Positions 16,811 through 25,518 of a stretch of 64,000 nucleotides of DNA are shown in pieces. Below the pieces are notes generated by a model. The model did no database searches, was not told where the DNA came from, and worked only from the letters and a program-made list of their open reading frames with translations. Positions within the stretch are counted from its first letter, which is position 1, and each line of letters starts with the position of its first letter. A program made the translations under genes and the position numbers. Origin of the DNA: Alphaproteobacteria bacterium (lineage in GTDB: Bacteria; Pseudomonadota; Alphaproteobacteria; Reyranellales; Reyranellaceae); assembly GCA_017308235.1 (NCBI GenBank), contig JAFKFL010000034.1, positions 1-64,000 on the forward strand, written 5' to 3'.

Positions 16811-18619
16811 CTATTCGGCAGCGGCAAGCCGTTGATGCTGGGCGACAGCCGCCCGTGCGCGCGCCAGGTCCTCGCCGCGCTTCTTGCTGACGGCTGCTTC
16901 GCCGCCCGCCGTCTCGGCGAACAGGGCGAGCTTGTCCATGTCGCCGTCGACCACGGGCGTGAGGGCCAGGTCGGTGTATTCGTGACGCTTGGGGTCGTGC
17001 TTGACCTTCTGGCCGATGCGCCAGCCCTGCCACGCGAGGCGGGCATAGATCCGGAGCTTGCGCCAGGTTTCGGCCGCAAGCTTGAGATGGAACAGGCCGA
17101 CCGGCTCGATCGGCAGGCCGTAGCGGCGATCGCGGCGATACTTCATGCGCACGATGCCGCCCTCGAGCGGATGGATCCCCTCGGCCTCGAACATGATCTT
17201 GAACATTGTCATGAACTGGGCCGGCTCGGCGGGGTTGCGTCCCTTAACGGCGCCATGCCGGCGCGCCACCGTCTCGATGTGCTCGGGCGTGTAGTAGGCC
17301 TTCCACGCATCTCGATAGGTGCGGTCAAACTCCTCGTCGCTCATCGTGGGATGATGGACGACACGGTGATGCAGGTCGTACTTGTTGAGGTCCGGATCCA
17401 TCCACGTGCCCTGCTTCCAAAGCTTTTGATGGTCCTCGGAGCCCGGCAGCGGCGTGAGCATGAACAGCTCGAGGATGTCGAGCGGCAGCTCCTTCTTGAT
17501 GATCTCCATGTCGCGCAGCACCGACTCGCGCGTGTCGCCGGGGAAGCCGTAGATATAGCCCGCCCATGTGGAGATGCCTGCGGTGTGCCAGGCCTGCAGC
17601 ATCTTGCGGTATTCGGTGATCTTGTTCTGCCGCTTCTTGGCAGCCAGCAGATTATCAGGGTTGATGTTCTCAAGACCGATGAACACTCGGTAGACACCCG
17701 CCCACTGCGCCTTGGCGATGAAGTTCGGGATGCGGTGGCACTGGGTGTCGACCTGGATGAGCAGCGAGAGCTCGATGCCTTCGTTCTCCTTGAGCTCGAT
17801 GATGCGGTCGAAGAAGTCTTCCCAATGGCGGTTGCGCGCCATGTTGTCGTCGGTGATGAAGAACGACGTGATGCCCTGCTTGTGGTTCTCGCGGATGATC
17901 GCCTCGAGATCGTCGGCGTTGCGAAAGCGGCTCTTGCGGCCCTGCACGTTGATGATGGTGCAGAACGAGCACTGGAAGGGGCAGCCTCGGCCGAGGTCGA
18001 AACTCGAGCTCTTACCTTCGTTGCGGGCGAGCGCCGCGGCCGGCAGGTGCGGCGTCGGCGCATTTTCGATGCCCGGCAGGTCGTCCATGTAGTTGTAGAG
18101 GCGCTTCAGCGTGCCGTTCCACGCGTCGCGGATCACCTCGTCGAGACGGCCTTCCTCGGCCTCGCCGGCGAAGATCGAAACGCCCATGTCCATGGCGGCC
18201 TGGATCTCCGGTGGTACGACCGGCAGCATCGAGAGGCATCCCGCCGCATGGAAGCCGCCCAGTGCCACAGGAAGGCCGGCCTTGATGAACTGCCGAGCAA
18301 GGTCGACTGCGCGCGGGAACTGGTTGCTCTGCACGCCGACCAGGCAGATCAGTGCCCTGCCGCCATTCCTGCGGATGTCGCGCACGATGCGATCCACTCG
18401 TACGCGCGCATTGGTCTCGTCGAACGGCTTGATGACGATCTCGACGTCGGGCCCCAGCACCTGCCGGCGCCGGCAATCGTCGCCCAACCCGTAAAGGGCA
18501 GCCAACGTGTTGGACGGAATATGAGACCGCAGCCAAGTGATGGGATAGCCGGCATCGTCGTAATGCGTCGGCTTGATCAGGATGAGCTCGAAACAAGTCT
18601 TCTTGGCCGAACTGCCCAT
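16811..18619 (-). CDS. B12-binding-type radical SAM protein
   Basis: A 602-residue protein. Residues 1-200 resemble a cobalamin-binding Rossmann domain (ILIKPTHYDD..., then ALICLVGVQSNQF and VALGGFHA). The radical SAM core follows with the cluster motif CPFQCSFC (CxxxCxxC) after DLGRG, and a GYIYGFPGDT segment typical of the TIM-barrel. The C-terminal ~150 residues are unassigned and end in a charged, helical tail. Such enzymes carry out methylations or rearrangements of unactivated carbons using SAM and often cobalamin; the substrate is unknown. A slightly longer open frame on the opposite strand has no recognisable protein and was rejected. Confidence 0.9.
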   Translation of the reverse strand: MGSSAKKTCFELILIKPTHYDDAGYPITWLRSHIPSNTLAALYGLGDDCRRRQVLGPDVEIVIKPFDETNARVRVDRIVRDIRRNGGRALICLVGVQSNQFPRAVDLARQFIKAGLPVALGGFHAAGCLSMLPVVPPEIQAAMDMGVSIFAGEAEEGRLDEVIRDAWNGTLKRLYNYMDDLPGIENAPTPHLPAAALARNEGKSSSFDLGRGCPFQCSFCTIINVQGRKSRFRNADDLEAIIRENHKQGITSFFITDDNMARNRHWEDFFDRIIELKENEGIELSLLIQVDTQCHRIPNFIAKAQWAGVYRVFIGLENINPDNLLAAKKRQNKITEYRKMLQAWHTAGISTWAGYIYGFPGDTRESVLRDMEIIKKELPLDILELFMLTPLPGSEDHQKLWKQGTWMDPDLNKYDLHHRVVHHPTMSDEEFDRTYRDAWKAYYTPEHIETVARRHGAVKGRNPAEPAQFMTMFKIMFEAEGIHPLEGGIVRMKYRRDRRYGLPIEPVGLFHLKLAAETWRKLRIYARLAWQGWRIGQKVKHDPKRHEYTDLALTPVVDGDMDKLALFAETAGGEAAVSKKRGEDLARARAAVAQHQRLAAAE

Positions 18620-18850
18620 TGCGGACTGCTCCCCTTAAAAGTCCGCGTGCTGTCTAATCGCGCCGCTGACGATCCGTCGAATTGACACCGCTTTGTAAAA
18701 CAACCGGCTTGTGCCCGTCCGGTGAAAGAAAGGCATTCCCCTTCAATACGTTATGCCGACAATTTGCATCCCCGACAAGGGTGCAGGCCAGGGTAGCTGT
18801 GGAGCCTGTTTCGCCTTGGGTGAGCTACAAATAGAAGTTCATTGCGCCCC

Positions 18851-20170
18851 ATGCGCCGTGCAGACACCCTGTTTCGTTCGGAAGCGCGCGGGATGGCGCC
18901 GATCGGAGGAAAACCACAAGACGTGACCGTATTTGCGCGTGTTCCTGCGCTGGCGCCTTTCCAGATCCGCAGCTTCTGCTTTCAGTGGCCCGCCGACCTT
19001 CTCGCCTCCTGGGCGTTCGAGATGGAAGGGGTGATCCTCGGCTGGTTTGTCCTCGTCTCCACCGGTTCCGTAACTGCGCTGGCTATTTTCGGCTCCCTGC
19101 AGTTTCTTGGCACCTTGGTGTCGCCTTTCTTCGGGATGGCGGGTGACCGGATCGGCAACCGCAATGTCCTTTGCCTGATGCGCATCACCTATGTCGGGAT
19201 TGCGCTCTGCCTGATGCTGCTGTTCCTGGCCGGGCTTGCGACACCCGTTCCAGTGTTCGTCCTGGCTGCCCTCATGGGCCTCGTCAAGCCATCGGATGTC
19301 ACGTTGCGCAATCTCCTGGTGGGCGAGACCATGCCGACCGAGCTGCTGATGCGTGCCATGAGCGTCTCGCGCATGACCGCCGACTCAGCGCGTGTGATCG
19401 GTGCTCTCTCCGGCGCAACGTTGGTGGCCACACTGGGCGCAGGAGCGGCCTATGCAGTGATCTGCAGCGTCTATGGCCTGAGTTTTCTGCTTACGCTCAA
19501 CGTCGGCCTCAAGCGGGTCCGCGTCCTGGGCGAAGAGGCAACGCCGGCATCGCCGATCAAAGCGCTCAAGGAGGGCTTCGCCTATGTCTGGTCGACGCCC
19601 GACGTACGCGCGGCAACACTCCTTGCCTTCCTGATGAATTTCGCAGCCTACCCAATGGTCAACGCCTTGCTGGCGCATGTTGCCAAGGATGTCTACGGCC
19701 TCGATCAGACCGGACTTGGCTGGCTGATCGCAAGCTTCGCGGCGGGCGCTTTGCTGGGTTCGATCCTTCTTTCAATGCACGGTGCACGAATTCCTGCTGC
19801 CCGGACGATGATCGCCTTCGCGCTTGTCTGGTTCGTTTTGAACTTCGTCTTTTCGTGGATCGAGGCGCCGCGCTGGGGCGAGGCGCTGCTGATCGTGATC
19901 GGCGTGGCGCAGAGCTTCTGCATGGTGCCGATGGCGGTGATCCTCCTGCGCACGGCCGATCCTGCTTTTCGCGGCCGGGTCATGGGCGTGCGGATGCTCG
20001 CGGTCTACGGCCTGCCGCTTGGCCTGCTGTTGAGCGGACCGATGATCGAGCATGTCGGTTTCGCGGTGACCGGGTCCCTGTTCAGCCTGGTCGGCCTTAC
20101 CTTCACGGTGTTGATCGCCGCCCATTGGCGCGATCATTTGTGGCATCCGCAGGCGGCGGCCAATCGATAG
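18851..20170 (+). CDS. MFS transporter (EntS/MFS_3-like)
   Basis: A 439-residue integral membrane protein with about 12 hydrophobic helices. The loop between helices 2 and 3 reads GMAGDRIGNRNVL, the MFS motif A, and a related motif FRGRVMGVRML recurs in the second half. The MFS_3 subgroup exports siderophores, drugs or other small molecules; the cargo here is unknown. The start is uncertain: the ATG at 18851 is used, but M15 (MAPIGGKPQ) would also give a full transporter, and the frame also opens with TTG at 18842. The 231 bases upstream of it hold no gene I can recognise. Confidence 0.85.
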   Translation: MRRADTLFRSEARGMAPIGGKPQDVTVFARVPALAPFQIRSFCFQWPADLLASWAFEMEGVILGWFVLVSTGSVTALAIFGSLQFLGTLVSPFFGMAGDRIGNRNVLCLMRITYVGIALCLMLLFLAGLATPVPVFVLAALMGLVKPSDVTLRNLLVGETMPTELLMRAMSVSRMTADSARVIGALSGATLVATLGAGAAYAVICSVYGLSFLLTLNVGLKRVRVLGEEATPASPIKALKEGFAYVWSTPDVRAATLLAFLMNFAAYPMVNALLAHVAKDVYGLDQTGLGWLIASFAAGALLGSILLSMHGARIPAARTMIAFALVWFVLNFVFSWIEAPRWGEALLIVIGVAQSFCMVPMAVILLRTADPAFRGRVMGVRMLAVYGLPLGLLLSGPMIEHVGFAVTGSLFSLVGLTFTVLIAAHWRDHLWHPQAAANR

Positions 20171-20221
20171 GGGAACTTTCCGGGGCTGGGGGGCGTTGGC
20201 TTGCGACCGATCGAGGAGAGC

Positions 20222-21295
20222 ATGCCCAAGATCCCAGCGCTGGCGGCCGTCTTCTTGCTGGTGAATGTCACGGCCGTCGCTGCCCAGTCCCTCCCGGTCG
20301 ATACGGCGCCCACACCTGATGAGCGGCGCAATATCTTTACCTTCCAGGTCGAGAACGATTTTTTCAATATCGTCGGCAAGTCGGATCGCGACTACACCAA
20401 TGGTGTACGGATCGGCTGGCTGTCGCCCGCCTTATCAGACCTGCCCGACGGGTGGGCAAGACTGCTTACCCTGCCGACGGTGTTCGGCGAGGCGCCTGCG
20501 AATTTGGTCACGCGGCGCGTTGGCGTGTCGATCGGTCAGAATCTCTACACGCCGCAGGACACGGAAACGGCCCAGCCGATTTTTAACGACCGTCCCTATT
20601 CGGCGTGGCTCTACATGAGCGTCGCGCTGCAATCGACCTACAAGCGGATCAACCCTGCAACCGGTGCGCCGGATCCGATCCGACTCGACACGCTTCAGCT
20701 CGATTTTGGTCTGGTCGGACCCGCAGCGGGTGGCGCGTTCGTGCAGAACAACTTCCATCGCCTGATCAATGATGGTCCGGCCAACGGATGGGCAAACCAG
20801 CTTCACAACGAGCCGACGCTCGACCTCACCTTTGAGCGTCGCTGGCGGACCGGCAGAGGGATTCTTCTTGATCAGCCAAAGCTTGAGTACGATCTCGTGC
20901 CCATGGTCGCTCTCGCGGTCGGGAATGTCTCGACCTATGCCAGCGTCGGCGGCCTGCTGCGCATCGGCAAGGACCTGCATGCCGATTTCGGCCCGCCGAG
21001 ATCACGGCCGGCACTCCCGGGCTCCGAGGGTTTCGTCGGCGATGGATTTGCCTGGTATCTGTTCTTCGGCGTGAGTGGCGACGCTGTGGCACGCAACATG
21101 TTTCTCGACGGCAATACCGATGGCAACAGCATGCATGTGACCCATCGCCCCTTCATCGCCGAAGGCACCGTGGGTCTCGCTCTGTTTTTTCGTGGGATGC
21201 GCGTTTCCTTCACCCAGGTCCTGCGCACGCCCGAATTCTTCGAACGCAACCGGTTCGATCAGTACGCGTCGATCAACGTCACGTTTCGCTACTGA
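20222..21295 (+). CDS. LpxR-family (DUF2219) outer-membrane protein, putative lipid A deacylase
   Basis: A 357-residue protein with a signal peptide (MPKIPALAAVFLLVNVTAVAAQ). A beta-barrel-like sequence follows with alternating aromatic and polar residues and a C-terminal Tyr in VTFRY, as in outer-membrane proteins. The early motifs VENDFF and DRDYTNGVRIGW and the later GWANQLHNEPTLDLTFER match the LpxR/DUF2219 family, whose catalytic residues include the Asn-Asp pair and Thr of these first two motifs. Family members remove the 3'-acyloxyacyl chain of lipid A. The ATG at 20222 has GAGGAGAG upstream. It follows the MFS gene by 51 bases. Confidence 0.85.
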   Translation: MPKIPALAAVFLLVNVTAVAAQSLPVDTAPTPDERRNIFTFQVENDFFNIVGKSDRDYTNGVRIGWLSPALSDLPDGWARLLTLPTVFGEAPANLVTRRVGVSIGQNLYTPQDTETAQPIFNDRPYSAWLYMSVALQSTYKRINPATGAPDPIRLDTLQLDFGLVGPAAGGAFVQNNFHRLINDGPANGWANQLHNEPTLDLTFERRWRTGRGILLDQPKLEYDLVPMVALAVGNVSTYASVGGLLRIGKDLHADFGPPRSRPALPGSEGFVGDGFAWYLFFGVSGDAVARNMFLDGNTDGNSMHVTHRPFIAEGTVGLALFFRGMRVSFTQVLRTPEFFERNRFDQYASINVTFRY

Positions 21296-21310
21296 TCGGC
21301 AATGTGCCGA
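21296..21310. terminator. Small hairpin between convergent LpxR-like and sodB genes
   Basis: TCGGCA pairs with TGCCGA around a 3-base loop, directly after the LpxR-like stop and in the 71-base gap before the sodB stop. There is no T-run on either strand, so a bidirectional terminator role is only suggested by position. Confidence 0.3.
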
Positions 21311-21366
21311 GCAACATCGGGACCGATGATCCGCAGATGGTGCCCGGCACGTTGCCTGTCTCCTTG

Positions 21367-21984
21367 TTAGCCCAGGTTCTTTTCGGCGAAGGACCAGTTC
21401 ACGAGCTTGTCCAGCCATGCCGCCACATGATCGGGACGGCGATTCTGGAAGTCGAGGTAGTAGGCATGCTCCCACACGTCGGCGGTGAGCAGCGGCGTCT
21501 CCCCATGCGCGATCGGGGTGTCGGCGTTGGACGTGGTGGTGATCTTGAGTTTGCCGTCGCTACCCTTGACGAGCCAGGCCCAGCCACTGCCGAACTGTCC
21601 GACCGCCGCTTTCTGGAAAGCGTCCTTGAACTCCTTCACGCCGCCAAAGCTCGACTGCAGCGCGTCCTTGAGTTTGCCGGTGGGCTCGCCGCCGCCCTTG
21701 GCCGACATGCTTTCCCAGTAGAAGTTGTGATTCCAGATCTGGCCGGCGTTGTTGAAGATCGCCTTGTCCTTCTCGTTCTTCGCCGACTTGGCGACGATCT
21801 CCTCGAGTGCCATGCCGTCGTAGCTGGTGCCACCGATCAGCCCATTCAGGTTGTTGACGTAGGCCGCGTGATGCTTGCCGTAATGGAACGAGATGGTCTT
21901 GGCTGAGATCACCGGGTCGAGGGCGTCCTCGGCGTAGGGCAGCTTGGGGAGGCTGAAGGCGTGCTTAGGCTTGTCTAGTGGCAT
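21367..21984 (-). CDS. sodB: Superoxide dismutase, iron type
   Basis: A 205-residue Fe/Mn superoxide dismutase with no signal peptide. Metal ligands are H34 (ISFHYGKHH), H86 (IWNHNF), D169 and H173 (ADVWEHAYYLDF). The Gln in FNNAGQIWNH and Ala in TTSNADTP are the residues that distinguish iron from manganese enzymes, so an iron enzyme is predicted. It converts superoxide to H2O2 and O2 in the cytoplasm. CAGGAGT lies upstream of the ATG. It is divergent from the bacterioferritin gene over a 205-base region in which I found no convincing Fur or Irr box by eye. Confidence 0.96.
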   Translation of the reverse strand: MPLDKPKHAFSLPKLPYAEDALDPVISAKTISFHYGKHHAAYVNNLNGLIGGTSYDGMALEEIVAKSAKNEKDKAIFNNAGQIWNHNFYWESMSAKGGGEPTGKLKDALQSSFGGVKEFKDAFQKAAVGQFGSGWAWLVKGSDGKLKITTTSNADTPIAHGETPLLTADVWEHAYYLDFQNRRPDHVAAWLDKLVNWSFAEKNLG

Positions 21985-22189
21985 GACACTACTCCTGATG
22001 TTGCGACGACCCCCGACTATGGAACGTCTCGCTGAATTTAATGTTGCGTCTCATTTTCGCAGGCAGGCGTGTCGCGAAATTCCCTTATCCGCGTATTTTT
22101 GAGCGAACGGTTCTCAGTTGCGCGCTCCGCGGTTGCATTGTCCTCGACAGTCGGTGTCTAAGGATCGAGCGTCACTCTGGAGGCCCGTC

Positions 22190-22675
22190 ATGAGAGGCAA
22201 CGCGCAAATAATTGCGGAATTGAACAAGCTCCTGAAGAACGAGCTGACCGCCATCAACCAGTACTTCCTCCACGCGCGGATGTTGAAGCACTGGGGCTTC
22301 GAGCGGCTGGGCAAGAAGATCTACGATGAGTCGATCGGCGAGATGAAGCATGCCGACCGGCTGATCCAGCGTATCCTGTTGCTCGAAGGATTGCCCAATC
22401 TCCAGGACCTCGGAAGGCTGGGCATCGGCGAGACTGTTCCGGAATGCCTGAATGCCGACCTGAGGCTGGAAAGCGCCGCGCGGACGGACGTGGTCGCCGC
22501 GGTGGCGGCTTGCGAGGCCGCACAGGATTACGTGAGCCGAGAGATCGCGGTCGATATCCTGGAGGACGCCGAGTCCCATATCGATTTCCTGGAGACCGAG
22601 ATCTCGCTTCTGGAGAAGGTTGGCGAGCAGAATTACCTGCAGACCCAGATCGGCGAAGGAAACGAGTCTGATTGA
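22190..22675 (+). CDS. bfr: Bacterioferritin
   Basis: A 161-residue heme-containing ferritin that stores iron as a 24-mer. The haem ligand M52 lies in EMKHAD, and E18, E51, H54, E94 and H130 of the ferroxidase centre are present at E. coli numbering. The E-x-x-H motif at 127-130, however, reads A-E-S-H, so the bridging Glu127 is replaced by Ala. The sequence otherwise matches well, including FLEGLPNLQDLG-type helices and QNYLQTQI at the C-terminus. The ATG at 22190 follows CTGGAGG; longer upstream starts are not needed. It is convergent with the bfd gene. Confidence 0.95.
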   Translation: MRGNAQIIAELNKLLKNELTAINQYFLHARMLKHWGFERLGKKIYDESIGEMKHADRLIQRILLLEGLPNLQDLGRLGIGETVPECLNADLRLESAARTDVVAAVAACEAAQDYVSREIAVDILEDAESHIDFLETEISLLEKVGEQNYLQTQIGEGNESD

Positions 22676-22713
22676 GCGCGGCCGTTCGCTAGTGGCCGAC
22701 GCGTTTGCGGATG

Positions 22714-22917
22714 TCAGTCGGCCGCGAGCAGGGTCTGCGGCGCCGCTTGCTCGATTGAGATGGTCTGGTCGATCCGCTTGCGCATCTCCGGCGCGCAACC
22801 GCCGCACTGCGGGCTCTGGCCGCAGGCGCGGAAAACGTCCACCGGACGTCGGGCTCCCGCCCGGACGGCAGCTTCGACATCACGGTCTCGAATGGCGCGG
22901 CAGACACAGATATACAT
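22714..22917 (-). CDS. bfd: Bacterioferritin-associated ferredoxin
   Basis: A 67-residue [2Fe-2S] protein. Cluster ligands C4 and C6 (YICVCRAI) and C38/C41 (QCGGC) are in place, with an additional C32. In other bacteria Bfd binds bacterioferritin and delivers electrons to its haem, releasing stored iron under starvation. Its position, tail-to-tail with bfr and 39 bases away, supports this job. It is short, which is normal for the family. Some Bfd genes are induced by low iron, but no regulatory box is evident here. Confidence 0.93.
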   Translation of the reverse strand: MYICVCRAIRDRDVEAAVRAGARRPVDVFRACGQSPQCGGCAPEMRKRIDQTISIEQAAPQTLLAAD

Positions 22918-23021
22918 CTGACAGACGTCTTTCGTGCAATTCCATGCAGTTGCGACTTACTCGCATGCCGAAGATAAGAGGCATTCGCAGATAGGTCAAG
23001 GGTCGGAATTAGGGCAAGAAA

Positions 23022-24182
23022 ATGGGCCATCCCGTCTTTACCGAAGAGCATGACCTGATCCGGGCCCAGCTTCGCCGCTTTGTCGCGGAGAAGGTGAAGT
23101 CCGAAGGGCCGAAATGGGAGCAGGCGGGGTTCGTGCCGCGGCAGGTGCTGCGTGAAATGGGGGGCCTGGGCTTCTTCTCCCTGCGGATTCCCGAGGAATT
23201 GGGCGGTGCGGGCCTTGATGCGCGAGCGTCCGTGATCTTGGCCGAGGAAGTCGGGCGATCGACCTATGGCGGCTTCGCTATCACCGTCCTCGTTCATACC
23301 GACATGGCGAGCCCCCATCTCGTCCGCTTCGGCAGCAAGCGGCAGCTCGACAAATATCTACCCGGCATCATGGCGGGCACGACGATCACGGCCGTCGCCG
23401 TCACCGAGCCCGGCGCAGGCTCCGACGTTGCCAGTATCCGCACACGCGCCGTCCGCGATGGCGACTCCTATGTGCTGAACGGCGCCAAGATGTTCATCAC
23501 CAATGGCGTCCATGGCGATCTCTATTTCGTTGCGGCCCGGACCGATCCCGAGGCCAAGGGCAGCCGCGCGCTCACCATGTTCATCGTCGAGAAGGGAACG
23601 CCGGGCTTCCGCGTGAGCCGCGCGCTTGCCAAGACGGGCTGGCTGAGTTCCGACACGGCCGAACTCGTGTTCGAGGATTGCCGCGTGCCTGCAGAGAACA
23701 TCCTCGGTGAGGAAAATCGCGGCTTCTATTCGATCATGGCGAACTTCCAGAACGAGCGCCTGGTGATCGGCGCGATGGCGATGGCCGAGGCGCGAGAAGC
23801 GATCCGCATCACTTTCGATTATGTCAATCAACGCGCCGCCTTCGGCGAGCCCTTGTGGGAGAAGCAGACGATCCGGCAGCGGTTGGCGCGACGGCTGGCC
23901 GAGGTCGATGCGGCGCGCCAGCTCGTGCATCACACCGCCTGGCTCGATGCCCAGGGCACGGATTGCGTGGCCCAGGTCTCGATGGTGAAGGCACTAGCCG
24001 GCGATTTGGTGAATGCGGTGCTTTACGACTGCGTGCAGTTCCACGGCGGCATGGGGTTCATGCGCGAGAGCGCGATCGAGCGCATGGCACGCGATGCTCG
24101 GGTGCAGGCAATCGGCGGCGGGGCGTCCGAAGTGATGCTGGAAGAAGTCGCCAAGCGGTTCGGGCAGGTCTTGTCAGACTGA
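23022..24182 (+). CDS. Acyl-CoA dehydrogenase
   Basis: A 386-residue FAD enzyme. The FAD-contact motifs AVTEPGAGSDVASIRT and TGWLSSDTAELVFEDCRVP are present, and the C-terminal signature reads GGMGFMRESAIERMARDARV. It oxidises an acyl-CoA to the 2-enoyl-CoA and passes electrons to ETF. The neighbours downstream on the same strand (MaoC hydratase, VOC protein, two thioesterases) suggest a dedicated short acyl-CoA pathway rather than general beta-oxidation. Substrate chain length cannot be deduced. Confidence 0.95.
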   Translation: MGHPVFTEEHDLIRAQLRRFVAEKVKSEGPKWEQAGFVPRQVLREMGGLGFFSLRIPEELGGAGLDARASVILAEEVGRSTYGGFAITVLVHTDMASPHLVRFGSKRQLDKYLPGIMAGTTITAVAVTEPGAGSDVASIRTRAVRDGDSYVLNGAKMFITNGVHGDLYFVAARTDPEAKGSRALTMFIVEKGTPGFRVSRALAKTGWLSSDTAELVFEDCRVPAENILGEENRGFYSIMANFQNERLVIGAMAMAEAREAIRITFDYVNQRAAFGEPLWEKQTIRQRLARRLAEVDAARQLVHHTAWLDAQGTDCVAQVSMVKALAGDLVNAVLYDCVQFHGGMGFMRESAIERMARDARVQAIGGGASEVMLEEVAKRFGQVLSD

Positions 24183-24207
24183 TCGGGGCACCGCATCTTC
24201 GCGACTG

Positions 24208-24672
24208 ATGACTGTACCGCAGAATGCTCCGCGTTATTGGGACGACTATGAAGTCGGCAAGAGATATCCGCTGGGCTCGACGACTTTCACCGAACAGGAG
24301 ATCGTCGACTTCGCGCGGCTCTATGATCCACAGGAATTCCATATCGATCCCGAGGGTGCCAGGCGCTCGCTGTTCGGTGGCCTTATCGCCTCGGGTTGGC
24401 ATATCTGCGCCAAGTTGATGCGCCTCTTTGTCGACAACTACCTCGACAAGCGCACCGCGCTCGGCTCCCCCGGCATCGACGAGATTCGCTGGCTGAAGCC
24501 AGTGCGGCCGGGCGATACGCTCTCGGCCTGGGTCGAGTGCGCCGCGAAGGTGCCGTCCAAGAGCAAGCCAGAGCTGGGCATCATCCATGAGGCGTGGCAC
24601 GCCGTGAACCAGAAGGGCGAACTCATCATGACGGCCAGGGGCATCAACATGATCCGGCGGCGGCCGGCATGA
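24208..24672 (+). CDS. MaoC-family (R)-enoyl-CoA hydratase
   Basis: A 154-residue single-hotdog hydratase. The catalytic Asp/His motif is seen in YDPQEFHIDPEGAR, followed by FGGLIASGWH. It hydrates a 2-enoyl-CoA, the product of the preceding dehydrogenase. The start at 24208 lies 25 bases after the dehydrogenase stop, and its TGA overlaps the ATG of the next gene (ATGA), so the cluster is translationally coupled. MaoC proteins also act on branched or aromatic acyl-CoA; the substrate is open. Confidence 0.92.
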   Translation: MTVPQNAPRYWDDYEVGKRYPLGSTTFTEQEIVDFARLYDPQEFHIDPEGARRSLFGGLIASGWHICAKLMRLFVDNYLDKRTALGSPGIDEIRWLKPVRPGDTLSAWVECAAKVPSKSKPELGIIHEAWHAVNQKGELIMTARGINMIRRRPA

Positions 24673-25514
24673 AGCGGGCAGTGAAGGGCCTTGATCATGT
24701 GGTGGTCATGGTCGACGGCATTGATGCGGCGCAGGCTGCCTGCCAGCGGCTGGGGTTCCAGGTCCAGCCACGTGGTTTCCACAGAAAGCTCGGCACCGCC
24801 AATCATCTGATGATCTTCGACAACGACTATTTCGAAATCCTGGGCATCGTCGAGGACACGGAATTCAATGCCGAGCGGCGCCAATGGCTGAAGAGCGGCG
24901 GCGGCCTCGCCAACGTGGCGCTGGCGACCGACGATGCCGACCTCGCCCATCAGGCGTTCCAGTCCGCGGGGCTGCAGCCCGATGCGCCGCTTTCATTCGA
25001 TCGCGCTGTCGAAATCGATGGCAGGACAGAGCAGGCGCGTTTCCGGACGGTGCGCATTCCCAAGACGCATATGCCGGTGGTGGGCTTCTTCGTCTGTGAG
25101 CACGTCACGCCGCAATTCGTCTATCGGCCGGAGTGGGCTCGGCATCCGAACGGCGCGCGCGGCATCCTGGGCGTCACCGTCATTGCCGAACAGCCGACGA
25201 AATGGATCGGAACCTTGGAGAAATACTTCGGCGCCGGCGCAGTGCGTCGCGATAGCGAGGGGCTTGTCGTCGATACCGGCACACAGCCGGTCCGGTATAT
25301 GTCGCGCGCGGCCTATGCGGCCTGCTACCCGGGCATTGTTCCGGTGCGATCGGATGATCATCCCGCGTTGCTGCGAGTGCGGGTCGAGAACCTCTCGGCT
25401 TGCGAGGCCCTTCTGAAGGGGAACGGAGTGAAGGTGCTGAGACCCGATGGAGACCGATTGCTGGTTTCGCCGGCGGAAGCAGCTCATCTCACCCTGGAAT
25501 TCGCGGAGCGCTAG
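24669..25514 (+). CDS. VOC-superfamily (glyoxalase-like) protein
   Basis: A 281-residue protein with two vicinal-oxygen-chelate modules. The first begins GLDHVVVMVDGIDAA with an early His ligand, and the second is around GILGVTVIAEQP. This architecture is that of the 'glyoxalase-like domain' proteins (Glyoxalase_3-like) often encoded beside acyl-CoA genes. No substrate can be assigned; metal-dependent isomerase, lyase or dioxygenase chemistry is possible. The start overlaps the MaoC stop by 4 bases, and the next gene begins 4 bases after its stop. Confidence 0.85.
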   Translation: MKRAVKGLDHVVVMVDGIDAAQAACQRLGFQVQPRGFHRKLGTANHLMIFDNDYFEILGIVEDTEFNAERRQWLKSGGGLANVALATDDADLAHQAFQSAGLQPDAPLSFDRAVEIDGRTEQARFRTVRIPKTHMPVVGFFVCEHVTPQFVYRPEWARHPNGARGILGVTVIAEQPTKWIGTLEKYFGAGAVRRDSEGLVVDTGTQPVRYMSRAAYAACYPGIVPVRSDDHPALLRVRVENLSACEALLKGNGVKVLRPDGDRLLVSPAEAAHLTLEFAER

Positions 25515-25518
25515 TTTC

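Noticed and set aside
16805..18685. 626-residue plus-strand frame opposite the radical SAM gene
   Set aside because: It is longer than the true gene but has no recognisable domain, while the minus strand shows CxxxCxxC and other radical SAM features.
22095..22125. TGAGCGAACGGTTCTCA, a candidate palindromic operator upstream of bfr
   Set aside because: The outer and inner repeats have different centres, so it is not a true inverted repeat and matches no known iron box by eye.
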